Part shown: positions 32,872-41,329 of the stretch, piece after piece
Position numbering within the stretch: position 1 is the first letter of the stretch
Layout of the letters: the number at the start of each line of letters is the position of its first letter
Origin: JANOBD01 sp031411495
GTDB lineage: Bacteria > Planctomycetota > Phycisphaerae > Tepidisphaerales > Tepidisphaeraceae
Length of the DNA: 64,000 nt
Direction: 5' to 3'
NCBI GenBank assembly: GCA_031411495.1
Contig: JANOBD010000043.1
Coordinates: forward strand, 39,088-103,087
Position numbers and translations under genes: made by a program
The notes under the pieces: generated by a model
The model's database searches: none
Told to the model about the DNA's origin: nothing
What the model saw: only the letters and a program-made list of their open reading frames with translations

Positions 32872-34848
32872 ATGCTGAAGATGAGCCGGCATCGACGTGC
32901 CGCGATAACCGAACTGTTCGAACGACGATCACTGTTTGCTGACATCTGGGGTGCCGCGCCCTCGCTCATGCGCGTCGACGATCTCGCGGCCGACTTTCCG
33001 GAGATCTCCGGCGCTGGCCAGACCGTCGCCGTCATCGACACGGGCATCGACTACACCCACCCCAACCTGGGCGGCGGGTTCGGCCCTGCGTTCAAGGTCG
33101 TCGGCGGATACGACTTCTCCGACAACGACTCCGACCCCATCGACACCGACGGCCACGGGACCGGCGTCGCCGGGGTGCTTGCCGCCAGCCCGTTCAGCGT
33201 CAACGGCTTTACCTATCGAGGCATCGCGCCGGACGCGAAGCTCGTAGCGCTGCGCATCGCTCCCAACACCAGCGACGTACCGCTTGAAAAGATCGAAGCC
33301 GCGCTCACGTGGGTCATCGAGCATGCCGCCGAGTTCCATATCACGGTGGTGAACCTCAGCTTCGGCTACGGGCGGTTCGAATCGCACTTCACCGACCAGA
33401 CGCTCGGCGATGAGTTGGATCGGCTCAAGACGGCGGGAATCGCCTTTGTTGCCTCCTCGGGAAACGGCGGAACCAACGACGGGCTCGGCATTACCGCGCC
33501 CGCGGCGGATGCGTCGGCGTTCTCGGTCGGGGCCGTTTCAGGCAGCGACATCATTTCCGAGTTCACCCAGCGCTCGCGCAACCTGACGATGCTGGCCGTC
33601 GGCGAAGGTGTGCGGACGACGACGATCGGCGCCGGCTTTCAGACCGTCGACGGGACGAGCTTCGCGGCGCCGGCGGTCGCGGGCACGATCGCGCTCATGC
33701 GCCAGGTCGATCCGACCTTCATGCTCGACGATATCCGGTCGATGTTTCGCGCCGCGATGCCCAAGAATCTCGATGGCGACCAGGAGATCGGCGTGACGTC
33801 CGGTTTCACCTTCCAGCGGCTCGACGTCTTCGCCGCCGTCAGCGTGGCGATGCTTCGCAAGTCGGCCACGCCGGAGGTGCAGTCTCTGGTTGGCAAATCG
33901 GGCAACGAGAACGACATCGCCTTCGACGCGCTCGGCGTGCTTCACTTCGTCTACTACGACAACGACGCGCGGACGATGAAATACGCCACGCGATCCAACA
34001 ACGGGAGCTGGTCGACGCCGATCACGATCGACACGAGTCGGTCGGATGTCGGCACCGAGTTTTCGCTGAAGCTCGACTCTTTCGGCGCGGCCCGGCTGGC
34101 GTACCTCGACGGACCCAACGGCGACCTGAAGTTCGCCCGCCTGCTCGGCGCGACATGGGCCACCGAGCGGCTCGACACCAACGGCGTGACCGGCCTGTAC
34201 CCATCCCTGGCGATCGACGAGAACGACCACTACTGGATCGCGTACCTGCGCAAGACCAAGTTCGATCTCAAGGTGATGCATTTCGACGGGGATGTCTGGT
34301 CGCGCGAAACCGTCGACTCGGATGGAAACGTCGGCTACAGCGCCGCGATCACGCTCGATCAGAACGACCAGCCGGCCATCGCGTACGGCAACGCGAGCTA
34401 TCGACAACTGAAGTTCGCACAGCTCAGCGAATCCGACGGATGGATGATCGATGTCGCCGACCAGGGCGTGAGGGGGGCTGCGTACCTGTCGCTGGCGTTC
34501 GACGTGGATAACCGGCCGCGAATCAGCTACTACGAAGTGGATTCATCCGATCTGAAGTTCGCGAGTTTCAGCGGGGTGGAGTGGGTGGTCGAACGGGTCG
34601 TCAGTCGTGGCGCGACGGGGCTCTACACACAGCTGCGCATCGACGACGACGGCGCGTCGCAGATCGCCTATTGGGACAAGCGAACGAATTCGCTGATGAA
34701 GGCGAGCGGCGACGGATCGAGCTGGCGGCTGACGCGCATCGCCGACAACGCCGGCAAGTTCATGTCGGCCACGATATCCCTCATTACCGGCAACTGGTAC
34801 ACGCAAAGCAACCGCAACAACTTCCTCGTTCTGATCCCTGTTCCGTAG
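32872..34848 (+). CDS. Secreted subtilisin-like serine protease (S8) with a C-terminal repeat domain
   Basis: The 658-residue protein starts at ATG 32872. The catalytic triad is intact: Asp56 in 'VAVIDTGIDYTHP', His95 in 'DGHGTGVAG' and Ser263 in 'DGTSFAAPAVAG'; 'ASSGNGG' carries the oxyanion Asn. Instead of a signal peptide the N-terminus has 'AITELFERRSLFAD', the short basic 'L-F/E-x-R-R-x-L-F' element typical of planctomycete exported proteins. There is no propeptide between it and the catalytic domain. Residues ~320-640 hold about six repeats of ~47 residues ('D...P.IAY....LKFA...W'), like the blades of a beta-propeller. It probably digests extracellular protein. Confidence 0.9.
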   Translation: MLKMSRHRRAAITELFERRSLFADIWGAAPSLMRVDDLAADFPEISGAGQTVAVIDTGIDYTHPNLGGGFGPAFKVVGGYDFSDNDSDPIDTDGHGTGVAGVLAASPFSVNGFTYRGIAPDAKLVALRIAPNTSDVPLEKIEAALTWVIEHAAEFHITVVNLSFGYGRFESHFTDQTLGDELDRLKTAGIAFVASSGNGGTNDGLGITAPAADASAFSVGAVSGSDIISEFTQRSRNLTMLAVGEGVRTTTIGAGFQTVDGTSFAAPAVAGTIALMRQVDPTFMLDDIRSMFRAAMPKNLDGDQEIGVTSGFTFQRLDVFAAVSVAMLRKSATPEVQSLVGKSGNENDIAFDALGVLHFVYYDNDARTMKYATRSNNGSWSTPITIDTSRSDVGTEFSLKLDSFGAARLAYLDGPNGDLKFARLLGATWATERLDTNGVTGLYPSLAIDENDHYWIAYLRKTKFDLKVMHFDGDVWSRETVDSDGNVGYSAAITLDQNDQPAIAYGNASYRQLKFAQLSESDGWMIDVADQGVRGAAYLSLAFDVDNRPRISYYEVDSSDLKFASFSGVEWVVERVVSRGATGLYTQLRIDDDGASQIAYWDKRTNSLMKASGDGSSWRLTRIADNAGKFMSATISLITGNWYTQSNRNNFLVLIPVP

Positions 34849-34915
34849 ACGCAGGCTGGGAAAACCACCGGTTTATCGAACCCGAAGTGGATCACATTTG
34901 TCACTGCAAATTCGG

Positions 34916-34943
34916 TTGACGAGCGCGGCGGGTAAGTTATGTT
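34916..34943 (+). promoter_or_regulatory. Promoter candidate for the structured RNA
   Basis: TTGACG (34916-34921) and TATGTT (34938-34943) are separated by 16 bases. It is one of the better sigma-70-like matches I noticed in this GC-rich window. Transcription would start near 34950, right at the first stem. Confidence 0.55.
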
Positions 34944-35140
34944 GATCCCGGCAGGTAGGTACTGCAGACCGGATCTGCCGGCGACCTTTCGAACGTTTCC
35001 CGTCGATCGGTCGGTTAGTTCCTTCGGGGGCGCCCGAAGGAGTGAAAGCCCGGCGGCGTCGAGTCCTTCGCGCTCCGCGAAGCTTCGACGTGGCGGCTTG
35101 GCATAACCACGGTTGAACGCCTTGGCGTCATCGACCGGCA

Positions 35141-35192
35141 ATAAGGGAGGTGATCCGTGATTAAAACTAAGAGTAGTGGTTTGCTGTGTTAA
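35141..35192 (+). other. Near-perfect Shine-Dalgarno element with an 11-residue ORF
   Basis: ATAAGGGAGGTGATCC (35141-35156) is almost the full complement of the 16S rRNA 3' end, with one extra G. It is directly followed by GTG (35157) and a frame that ends at TAA (35190-35192), encoding MIKTKSSGLLC. This is the strongest ribosome-binding site in the window, yet the product is only 11 residues. It may be a leader peptide or a ribosome-capturing element within the RNA. Confidence 0.5.
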
Positions 35193-35289
35193 GCAGCTAC
35201 GGACGCGGCAAGGGAACGATTCGAGTTCGTCTCTGATTGTCCCTCCCGTCCCCACGCGACTGCTTACGCAGTCCACGAATGATTCTCGC

Positions 35290-35325
35290 AACCCCGGGCA
35301 TTTCGATGCCCGGGGTTGTGTGTTT
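35290..35325 (+). terminator. Very stable rho-independent terminator
   Basis: AACCCCGGGCAT (35290-35301) and ATGCCCGGGGTT (35306-35317) form a perfect 12-bp stem with a TTCG tetraloop, followed by GTGTGTTTT. It ends the RNA-like unit and insulates the aquaporin gene. Confidence 0.9.
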
Positions 35326-35458
35326 TCCGGTCCTTGCCCCTTCTCTAGAACAGGGATCGCATCTGCAATCTGTTCATCGTTCGCTCCCCTTGTCCTTTCT
35401 CTGTTACGTAGAGCGGTGTTGATCGAGCAATCTCGGCGTTTGATCTACCTTCTGCGGC

Positions 35459-36118
35459 ATGAATCGCTACCTCACGGAGTTTCTGGGAACATTTTTTCTG
35501 ACCCTGGTGATCGGCTTGTGCGTCTCTCAGGGAGTCGCGCTGGCGCCGCTGGTCATCGGGACGACGCTGATGACGATGGTCTTCATGGGCGGTCTCGTGT
35601 CGGGCGCACACTACAACCCGGCCGTCTCGATCGGCGTGTTCCTCCGCGGACGGCTCTCGCTCAAGGATTTGCCTTGGTATCTCGCCGCACAAATCGTCGG
35701 CGGATTCGCGGCGGCGGCGATCGACTACGCCATCCTCGGCAAGACGTTCAACGTCGCGCCCGGTGCCGGCGTGTCCCTGGGCGCGGCGCTGCTCGTCGAG
35801 ACGCTGTTTACCTTCATGCTGGTGATCGTCGTTCTCAATGTCGCAACCGTGAAGAGCGTCGAAGGCAACAGCTACTACGGTCTGGCGATCGGCTCGGCGA
35901 TCACCGTTGCCGCATTCGCGGGCGGCGGAATCTCGGGCGGCGCATTCAACCCGGCGGTCGGCTTGGCGGGGACCCTCTTCCACGCCGCCATCGATCATAC
36001 TTATCCGGCACAACTCTGGCTTTATGTGGTGGGGCCGATCCTCGGCGGCGCGCTCGCCGCGGTGGCGTTCAAAATCCAGCATCCCAACGAGGGACGGCCC
36101 GACGCCAAGCCGGTCTGA
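35459..36118 (+). CDS. Aquaporin / MIP family channel
   Basis: The 219-residue protein has six membrane helices and two half-helix NPA boxes, 'AHYNPAVSIG' (first half) and 'GAFNPAVGLAG' (second half). The family opener 'YLTEFLGTFFLTLVIG' is at residues 4-19. The residue after the second NPA and the small, Gly-rich pore region ('GGGISGGAF') do not clearly separate water from glycerol transport. It begins 135 bases after the terminator and is monocistronic, converging on thyX. Confidence 0.94.
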   Translation: MNRYLTEFLGTFFLTLVIGLCVSQGVALAPLVIGTTLMTMVFMGGLVSGAHYNPAVSIGVFLRGRLSLKDLPWYLAAQIVGGFAAAAIDYAILGKTFNVAPGAGVSLGAALLVETLFTFMLVIVVLNVATVKSVEGNSYYGLAIGSAITVAAFAGGGISGGAFNPAVGLAGTLFHAAIDHTYPAQLWLYVVGPILGGALAAVAFKIQHPNEGRPDAKPV

Positions 36119-36242
36119 ACCTGCATCGGCTCAGCGGCAACCTCTGCCGTGCCGGGTGCACATGTGTGGCTGATGATCAAAGGCAGCGACACGAGAAAGC
36201 AGATCAAGATTCGACTCAACACGTCATACCGTCGGACGCGAT

Positions 36243-37130
36243 TCACATCCCCAGCTTCTTCTTCTTCTCGTCCCACTCCGCGATCTCGCGCTTGTTTTCC
36301 GTCTTCAGCGGCTCGCCGCTCTGCATCGCTTCGATTTCAAGCCGCGTCAGGTGCATGCCGCCGAAGTCGTAGTCCATGAACGCCTCGGCGGCAACGGGGA
36401 CGATCGGCTTGATCAGTTCGTACATCGCCCGCGCATAATCCTGGATCTCCTGCTGCGCATGTGCGTCCATCCGCAGGCTCAGGAACCGGCAGATGTTGTG
36501 CAGATCGCACTTCCAATACCACTCGGTGTAGACGCTCACCGGCAGCGCGATGCGCGCCAGCTCCCGGCTCACGCCCTTCTCCATCAGTTTGGCGTATTCT
36601 TCGTAAGCCTTCTCGGCGCGGTCGAGGTAATCGAGGAACTCCTGCGCGGTGAGCGCGTCGATTGTCTCGTCGCCGCCCTGTCGATTCGATTTGCTCTGCT
36701 GGCGGACGTTTTCAATGCTCGGGCGATAGAACCGGTCCTGCACGACGCTGTAACGGGCCGAGTATTCGTTCACGTTCGCAGTGCGATGCCGGATCCATTG
36801 GCGCGCGATGAAGATCGGCATGACGCAGTGGAACTTGAACTCGACCATCTCGAACGGCGTCGTGTGTCGGTGCCGGGCGAGGTAGCGGATCAGGCCGCGA
36901 TCTTCATTCACCTGTTTGGTGCCTTGGCCGTAGCTGACCCGGGCGGCCTGGACGATCGCGAAGTCGGCGGTTTTTCCCTGCGGAACCATTCGCGGCATGA
37001 CATCGCACAGCGCGACCATGCCGTGGTCGTGGACTTTCACTTCCCATCGGGCGGCGCCGTTCATGATGTCCACCAGCGGCGCTTCGGGTTCGACCCGCGT
37101 GATTTCGACGTTTTCTGTGACCGTTTGCAT
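36243..37130 (-). CDS. thyX: Flavin-dependent thymidylate synthase ThyX
   Basis: The protein has 295 residues from ATG 37130; an ATG at 37160 would add ten, and neither has a clear ribosome site. The ThyX motif RHR-x7-S is present as 'RHRTANVNEYS', with 'IVQAARVSYG' and 'TPFEMVEFKFHCVMPIFIAR' before it. The enzyme makes dTMP from dUMP with methylene-tetrahydrofolate and FADH2. A folate link to the PTPS-like and PCD-like genes elsewhere in the window is possible, but they are not adjacent. It ends 124 bases from the convergent aquaporin gene. Confidence 0.96.
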   Translation of the reverse strand: MQTVTENVEITRVEPEAPLVDIMNGAARWEVKVHDHGMVALCDVMPRMVPQGKTADFAIVQAARVSYGQGTKQVNEDRGLIRYLARHRHTTPFEMVEFKFHCVMPIFIARQWIRHRTANVNEYSARYSVVQDRFYRPSIENVRQQSKSNRQGGDETIDALTAQEFLDYLDRAEKAYEEYAKLMEKGVSRELARIALPVSVYTEWYWKCDLHNICRFLSLRMDAHAQQEIQDYARAMYELIKPIVPVAAEAFMDYDFGGMHLTRLEIEAMQSGEPLKTENKREIAEWDEKKKKLGM

Positions 37131-37231
37131 CAACGGGCGATGGTACTCGGACGTGCCCATTTTTCGAGCCCGACGCCCATGATCGCCGATCTGTCCACAT
37201 CGCACGGGTTTTTCGTACGGAAGGTGTTTTC

Positions 37232-37411
37232 ATGCCGCGAAATGCGTCCGCCCAGCAGGTCCATGCAAAACGTGTCTCCCACTTCCGCCCGGTCCGTGCA
37301 GACGTCTTCACGATCGGGCCGCGTAAGGCGCTGATGGAACAGCTCGAGGCCCGAGCGATCAGCCGCGAACAGTCGGCCCAAAACCCGCGGTCGAGTGCCA
37401 AGGCGCAGTGA
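37232..37411 (+). CDS. Possible small basic protein (59 aa) divergent from thyX
   Basis: The ATG at 37232 is preceded by GGAAGG at a good distance and opens a 59-codon frame ending in TGA at 37409-37411. Third codon positions are overwhelmingly G or C, as in real genes here. The product is basic and hydrophilic ('HAKRVSHFRPVRADVFTIGP', then 'ALMEQLEARAISREQSAQ'). I recognise no family. It fills the gap between thyX and the next minus-strand gene, ending 3 bases before that gene's stop. Confidence 0.55.
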   Translation: MPRNASAQQVHAKRVSHFRPVRADVFTIGPRKALMEQLEARAISREQSAQNPRSSAKAQ

Positions 37412-37414
37412 TCG

Positions 37415-38476
37415 TCACACCGACGCGGCCATCACCAGCAACAGGTTCATCAGATAGCAGACCAGAAGCGCCAGCGCCTCGAGTTTGCCGGGTTTGATCC
37501 AGCCGGCGGCGACAGGAATCAGCAGCAATGAGACGCCGACGAGCACGAGCAGGTCGGCCCGAGCCGCGATCGCCGGAAGGCTCGGAAGTGCCGCGAGGAT
37601 CGACGTATCCGCCGGCTGGGCGGGAAGCTTCGCGGGCTGTGTGTCCGGCGCTGCATACAGCACGGCGACCATCGGCAGGATTCGGGGGGCGGCCGCCACG
37701 AACGTCGCGACGATCGGCAATACGAAACACAGGCACGCCATCGTGAAGATCATGAGAGACGACACCGATCCGCGCCAGCCGATCGACCGGCAAGGCGGAA
37801 GCAGCTCGAAAAAGAACGGCACTACGATCGCCGGCGAAAGCAGGAAGACCGCGACGAGCGAGTCTGACGACCGCGTTCGAACCGCGTCGAGATGGTCGGT
37901 GCCATGCATTGCCAGGACGCCCGCCACGCATGCCGCGGCGAGCCCGACGAACCAGATCGCCGCCGCGAGTTGAGGCGAGGCCGGCGTCACCGCGGTCTCG
38001 CTCTCCGGCAAGGCGATCTCGAGCGGGTCCGCCTGCCAGGTCGAGATGGCGAGCCATCCATAGGCCAAGAGCGCAATGATGACCGCGAAATCCAGCTTCC
38101 CGCCCAGCGCCGCGATGAGCAGCATCGCGACCGCGGGCACGAGCAGTGCCCAGGAGCGGTTCGGCACGGCGCCGGGCAGCGCCGGCCGGCCGGTCAGGAC
38201 GGCCGCAAGACCGAAGCTCATCGCCGCGGCCGCACAAGCGATCGGCAGATGCATCGCGAGTATCGGGCGCTTCATGACGACGGCGATGATCGAAATCGCG
38301 AAGACGGGGACCAGGGCCACAAGTACGCGCGGGACGGGTCGATCCATACCCGCAGGCACCGCGCCCACCGTGAATCGCCCGACGACATAAAGGATGAGCG
38401 CCGCGCCGCCGAGCAACAGCATCATCATCGTTGAGGGCGCGATCGAAGATGTCGAAATCGCGAGCGGCACGATCAA
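37415..38476 (-). CDS. Multi-spanning membrane protein, faintly Na+/Ca2+ exchanger-like
   Basis: The 353-residue protein starts at TTG 38476, with GGGAG about ten bases upstream. About 10-11 hydrophobic helices are arranged in two halves. The end ('GWIKPGKLEALALLVCYLMN') looks like the last helices of cation:Ca2+ antiporters (helix, short basic loop, 'K-E-A-L-x-L-x-x-Y'), but the acidic alpha-repeat motif is not obvious. So the family is uncertain. A second long frame over the same bases (to 38486) is Arg/Gly-rich and clearly not the real one. Confidence 0.72.
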   Translation of the reverse strand: MIVPLAISTSSIAPSTMMMLLLGGAALILYVVGRFTVGAVPAGMDRPVPRVLVALVPVFAISIIAVVMKRPILAMHLPIACAAAAMSFGLAAVLTGRPALPGAVPNRSWALLVPAVAMLLIAALGGKLDFAVIIALLAYGWLAISTWQADPLEIALPESETAVTPASPQLAAAIWFVGLAAACVAGVLAMHGTDHLDAVRTRSSDSLVAVFLLSPAIVVPFFFELLPPCRSIGWRGSVSSLMIFTMACLCFVLPIVATFVAAAPRILPMVAVLYAAPDTQPAKLPAQPADTSILAALPSLPAIAARADLLVLVGVSLLLIPVAAGWIKPGKLEALALLVCYLMNLLLVMAASV

Positions 38477-38583
38477 GCGAGGTCACTCCCGTTGAGACAC
38501 AGACTTTAACGCGGCCGGGACCGAATCACCATGCGGGGAGGCAATCATGGGATCTTCGCCAAGATCTCAGATCGGCGGAGCAA

Positions 38584-39576
38584 TCATGCCTCGATGTTCG
38601 GCGGCGCGACGTCGGGCCGGTAAAGCCGGACGCCCAGCGCCTTTTGAAACTCGGTGAAGCTTCCTTCGCCCGCTGCGTTTTCATCACGCGTCACGCCCAG
38701 CGACATGGTGAGCTTGGCATCGATGTTGTCGATGTAGTGAATCAGGATCGCCTCAGGCGTCGCTGGCACGCGCGCGGCCCCGAACTCCGGCTCGCCGTGA
38801 TGCGAGAGGATCAGGTGCTGCATCACCGCAACCATCGCCGGCGGAATCGGCTCGCCGAGCTTCGCCTCGGCTTCCTTCGCCTTGGCCTCGACCCAGATCG
38901 CGCTCTTGACGATGTGGCCGACCAGGTGGCCGCCGTCGGTGTACGCAAAGGCGGTATCGCTGGTCAGTTCCCACGTCTTGGCGATGTCGTGGAGAAAAAT
39001 GCCGGCGATCACCAGATCGCGGCTGATCAGCGGATAGTGCGGGCAGATCGAATCGCCGACTTCGAGCATGTTCAGCGTGTGCTCGAGCAGGCCGCCGATG
39101 AACGAATGATGAAACGTCGTGGCGGCGGGCGAGCGGCGAAACTTTTCCATCAGCTCCGCATCCGCGAGATAGGCGTCGACCAGCGCCAGCAGATGCTTGT
39201 TGCGAACGCTGCGAACCAGGGTCGTGAGCCGCTCGAACATCTGCGGGATGTTCTTGGTCGTGTGCGGCATCAGGTGTTCGAGGACGATCTCGGCGGGCTC
39301 GTCGATGATCCAGAAGCGATCGATGATGAACTGCAGATTGTCCTGATAGCTCTCGACCTTCCCGGCGAGCCGCAGGAAGCCGCCTTCGGGCATCGCGTTG
39401 AACATCGACTGCGTGGCGTTCCACATGCGCGCCGGCACCTGTCGGGTGCGGTCGCCGACGAAGCACTTGATGAACGGCTTGCCGGTCTGGGTGGTGGAGA
39501 GTTGTTTATTCGAGACGACGAAGACCTCTTCGAGGTAATCGCCCGGATTGCTGGCATTGAGGAAAACACGGCTCAT
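38584..39576 (-). CDS. HD-domain hydrolase with OB fold (YhaM-like 3'-5' exoribonuclease)
   Basis: The protein has 330 residues from ATG 39576; 'MAKGSK' at 39660 is an alternative start. An OB-fold nucleic-acid-binding part ('LEEVFVVSNKQL', 'MPEGGFLRLAGKVESYQDN') precedes the HD phosphohydrolase domain: 'HHSFIGGLLEHTLNM' (His pair), 'GIFLHDIAKTWEL' (HD), 'HLILSHHGEPEFG' and 'YIDNIDAKL' (late Asp). This order and length match YhaM/CBF1, which degrade RNA or DNA from the 3' end with a divalent metal. Genes on both sides are unrelated to RNA. Confidence 0.9.
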   Translation of the reverse strand: MSRVFLNASNPGDYLEEVFVVSNKQLSTTQTGKPFIKCFVGDRTRQVPARMWNATQSMFNAMPEGGFLRLAGKVESYQDNLQFIIDRFWIIDEPAEIVLEHLMPHTTKNIPQMFERLTTLVRSVRNKHLLALVDAYLADAELMEKFRRSPAATTFHHSFIGGLLEHTLNMLEVGDSICPHYPLISRDLVIAGIFLHDIAKTWELTSDTAFAYTDGGHLVGHIVKSAIWVEAKAKEAEAKLGEPIPPAMVAVMQHLILSHHGEPEFGAARVPATPEAILIHYIDNIDAKLTMSLGVTRDENAAGEGSFTEFQKALGVRLYRPDVAPPNIEA

Positions 39577-39818
39577 TCCGTCGGTTGTAGCCGTGGGCAA
39601 GAACACAGGCAACTGGTGCCGAAGCGAATCCCGGATCTGCGATTTAGAACCTTTTGCCATCCGGCTGCGTTTTCGGAACCGGCCGACGCGACCGCGGCGA
39701 TGCATCTCATCTCCCGTCGCCGCGGATGTTTCGGGACTCGCCGTGCTCAAAATGAAAGGAGTCCGAGATGAGCTGAATCACCTCGGACTTCATGTTTTCT
39801 CGTTGGACGTGGTTTTGA

Positions 39819-40421
39819 TCAGCCGTTGAACTTCTTCTCCGCCACATCCCAGTTCAGCGCGTTCCAGAACGCCGCGATGTAATCCGGGCGCTTGTTCTGG
39901 TATTTGAGGTAGTAGGCGTGTTCCCAAACGTCCAGGCCGACAATGGGTTTCTTGCCTTCCATCAGCGGACTGTCCTGATTGGGTGTCGAATAGATGGCGA
40001 GCTTGCCTGAGCCATCTTTCACCAGCCACGCCCAGCCGGAGCCGAAGCGGGTGGTGGCGGCCGTCGTGAACTGCTCCTTGAACTTATCGAAACCGCCGAA
40101 GGTGGTGTTGATCGCCTCGGCGAGTTTTCCGACCGGCGCCTTGCTGCCGCCGGGCGTGAGTAGTTCCCAGAACAGCTCGTGATTGACCGTGCCGCCGCCG
40201 TTATTGGTGATCGGGCCCTTCTTGTCGGCAGGAACGGAGCCGATGTTCTTCAAGACATCCTCGACGCTCTTGGGCTCGAGATCGGTCCCCGCGACGGCCT
40301 TGTTGTAGTTGTCGGCATACGCCTTGTAGTGCCGGCCGTGATGGATCTCCATTGTCGTCGCGTCGATGTTCGGCTCGATGGCATTGGTCGGATAAGGCAG
40401 TGGCTTATGGGTGGCAGGCAT
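39819..40421 (-). CDS. Fe/Mn superoxide dismutase
   Basis: The protein has 200 residues from ATG 40421, which has GAGGAG upstream. Metal ligands lie in the 'EIHHGRHYKAY' region, 'NHELFWELL' and 'VGLDVWEHAYYL' (Asp and His). There is no signal peptide, so it acts in the cytosol, converting superoxide to peroxide and oxygen. The residues 'GGGTVNHELFW' and 'GSGWAWL' are compatible with either metal. The small membrane protein and the Rrf2 regulator encoded next to it fit a redox/iron-sulfur theme. Confidence 0.96.
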   Translation of the reverse strand: MPATHKPLPYPTNAIEPNIDATTMEIHHGRHYKAYADNYNKAVAGTDLEPKSVEDVLKNIGSVPADKKGPITNNGGGTVNHELFWELLTPGGSKAPVGKLAEAINTTFGGFDKFKEQFTTAATTRFGSGWAWLVKDGSGKLAIYSTPNQDSPLMEGKKPIVGLDVWEHAYYLKYQNKRPDYIAAFWNALNWDVAEKKFNG

Positions 40422-40522
40422 GGTTGGACTCCTCGAATGAATGGGTACGGCTCTCGTGCGGTAGGGCAAATGTGGCCCTGTCGGAAACGAACCTTATGAT
40501 TGACCGCCAAGAGAATCAACCG

Positions 40523-40774
40523 ATGAGCGAACCTACCCCACCCACCGCGTCCCTCTGGCAGATCTACAAGAGTCGATTTCTCTACACGCAGAGCTTCATC
40601 GTGATCGCCTGCATGGTGATCTATTTCTACCGGCGGAATCTGCCCCTGGCGCTGCTGACGTTGGGTTTCCTTCAACTCGCGGCTGTCTACGGCTCGTGGA
40701 TGGGCAAACGGATGTTGGATCGAATGGACGTGTCGATTCGCCCTTCGGACGATCCGAAACGCGATCGGATGTAG
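40523..40774 (+). CDS. Small two-helix membrane protein (83 aa)
   Basis: The ATG at 40523 has AAGAGA upstream; a start at 40496 is also possible. A soluble start ('SEPTPPTASLWQIYKSRFLY') is followed by a hydrophobic hairpin ('SFIVIACMVIYFYRRNLPLA' then 'LTLGFLQLAAVYGSWMGKRM') and a charged tail. I recognise no family. It is divergent from sod across ~100 bases and convergent with the Rrf2 gene (6-base gap). Confidence 0.7.
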   Translation: MSEPTPPTASLWQIYKSRFLYTQSFIVIACMVIYFYRRNLPLALLTLGFLQLAAVYGSWMGKRMLDRMDVSIRPSDDPKRDRM

Positions 40775-40780
40775 GCTTGA

Positions 40781-41215
40781 TCAGATGTAGTACATCGCAT
40801 CTCGCGACCGCGCCAGCTTCTGCACTTCCTCGACCAGTTGCTCGAGTGAGAGCTGATCGAGCACGGTCGACTGCGCTTTGGCCATGCGCGCCTGGATGAG
40901 AAAGAGCGCGGCCTCACCTTGCACGGCGTCGTTGGCGAGCTCGGGTGTCTCTTCGTCGACGCCTTCGAGCTTGCGGATCAACTCGCCAACAACGATCTTC
41001 GAGGCCGGTCGCGTGAGGCGGTAGCCGCCCCCGCTGCCGACTTTGCTTTCGAGATAGCCGTGCCGCTTCAGGCCGAGCAGCACCGATTCAAGAAACTTTG
41101 TCGGAAGGCGTTCCTGTGCCGCCACGTCGCGCGATTGCGCGTAGGCGCCACTTCCCAGCTTCGCGACATGAACCAGCGCGCGGACGGCGTATTCGGTGCG
41201 TTTGGATAGCTTCAC
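40781..41215 (-). CDS. Rrf2 family transcriptional regulator
   Basis: The protein has 144 residues from GTG 41215, with GAGAC upstream. The winged-helix start 'KLSKRTEYAVRALVHVAKLG' and wing 'LESKVGSGGGYRLTRPASKI' are the family hallmark. The segment that carries the Fe-S or nitric-oxide sensing cysteines in IscR/NsrR ('AVQGEAALFLIQARMAKAQS') has none, so it does not bind a cluster and may respond to a metabolite like CymR. The divergent DsbD-like gene 114 bases away may be its target. Confidence 0.9.
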   Translation of the reverse strand: MKLSKRTEYAVRALVHVAKLGSGAYAQSRDVAAQERLPTKFLESVLLGLKRHGYLESKVGSGGGYRLTRPASKIVVGELIRKLEGVDEETPELANDAVQGEAALFLIQARMAKAQSTVLDQLSLEQLVEEVQKLARSRDAMYYI

Positions 41216-41329
41216 AGGCGAAGTCTCTTTTCTCCTACCAAAAGGTAGAGATCGCGCGGCATTCGTCAATTGCCGGGACATATACGCCCATTACAGGAAA
41301 TCTCATTTGATCGGCGTAAGATTCCGCTA

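Larger units (their letters stand above)
34948..35325 (+). ncRNA. Candidate structured non-coding RNA (or RNA leader with a tiny ORF)
   Basis: Between promoter and terminator there are at least three clear stems: CCGGCAG/CTGCCGG (34948-34954 with 34975-34981), CCTTCGGG/CCCGAAGG (35021-35028 with 35033-35040), and a nested stem at 35046-35099. In that nested stem AAGCC/GGCTT encloses CGTCGA..TTCGCG-CTC-CGCGAA..TCGACG. GACTGC-TTAC-GCAGTC adds a fourth at 35258-35273. The length is about 375 nt. It does not match the tmRNA, RNase P, SRP or 6S landmarks I know. It includes a near-perfect Shine-Dalgarno element and an 11-residue ORF, so a leader-peptide function is an alternative. Confidence 0.5.
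34849..35458. other. Gene-free interval containing an RNA-like transcription unit
   Basis: No normal-sized gene fits these 610 bases on either strand; the longest minus-strand frame only extends into the protease gene's antisense. The left 65 bases lead to a promoter candidate. The centre is strongly structured, and a very stable terminator closes at about 35325. The final 130 bases are the upstream region of the aquaporin gene. Confidence 0.6.

Noticed and set aside
35141..35156. Match to the 16S rRNA 3' end, considered as a piece of rRNA
   Set aside because: Only the Shine-Dalgarno-complementary ~14 bases match. No other 16S sequence is present, so it is a ribosome-binding element.
37359..38486. 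Alternative 375-codon frame on the minus strand over the multi-spanning membrane protein
   Set aside because: It is Arg/Gly/Ala-rich without hydrophobic segments, while the overlapping frame has about ten clean membrane helices.
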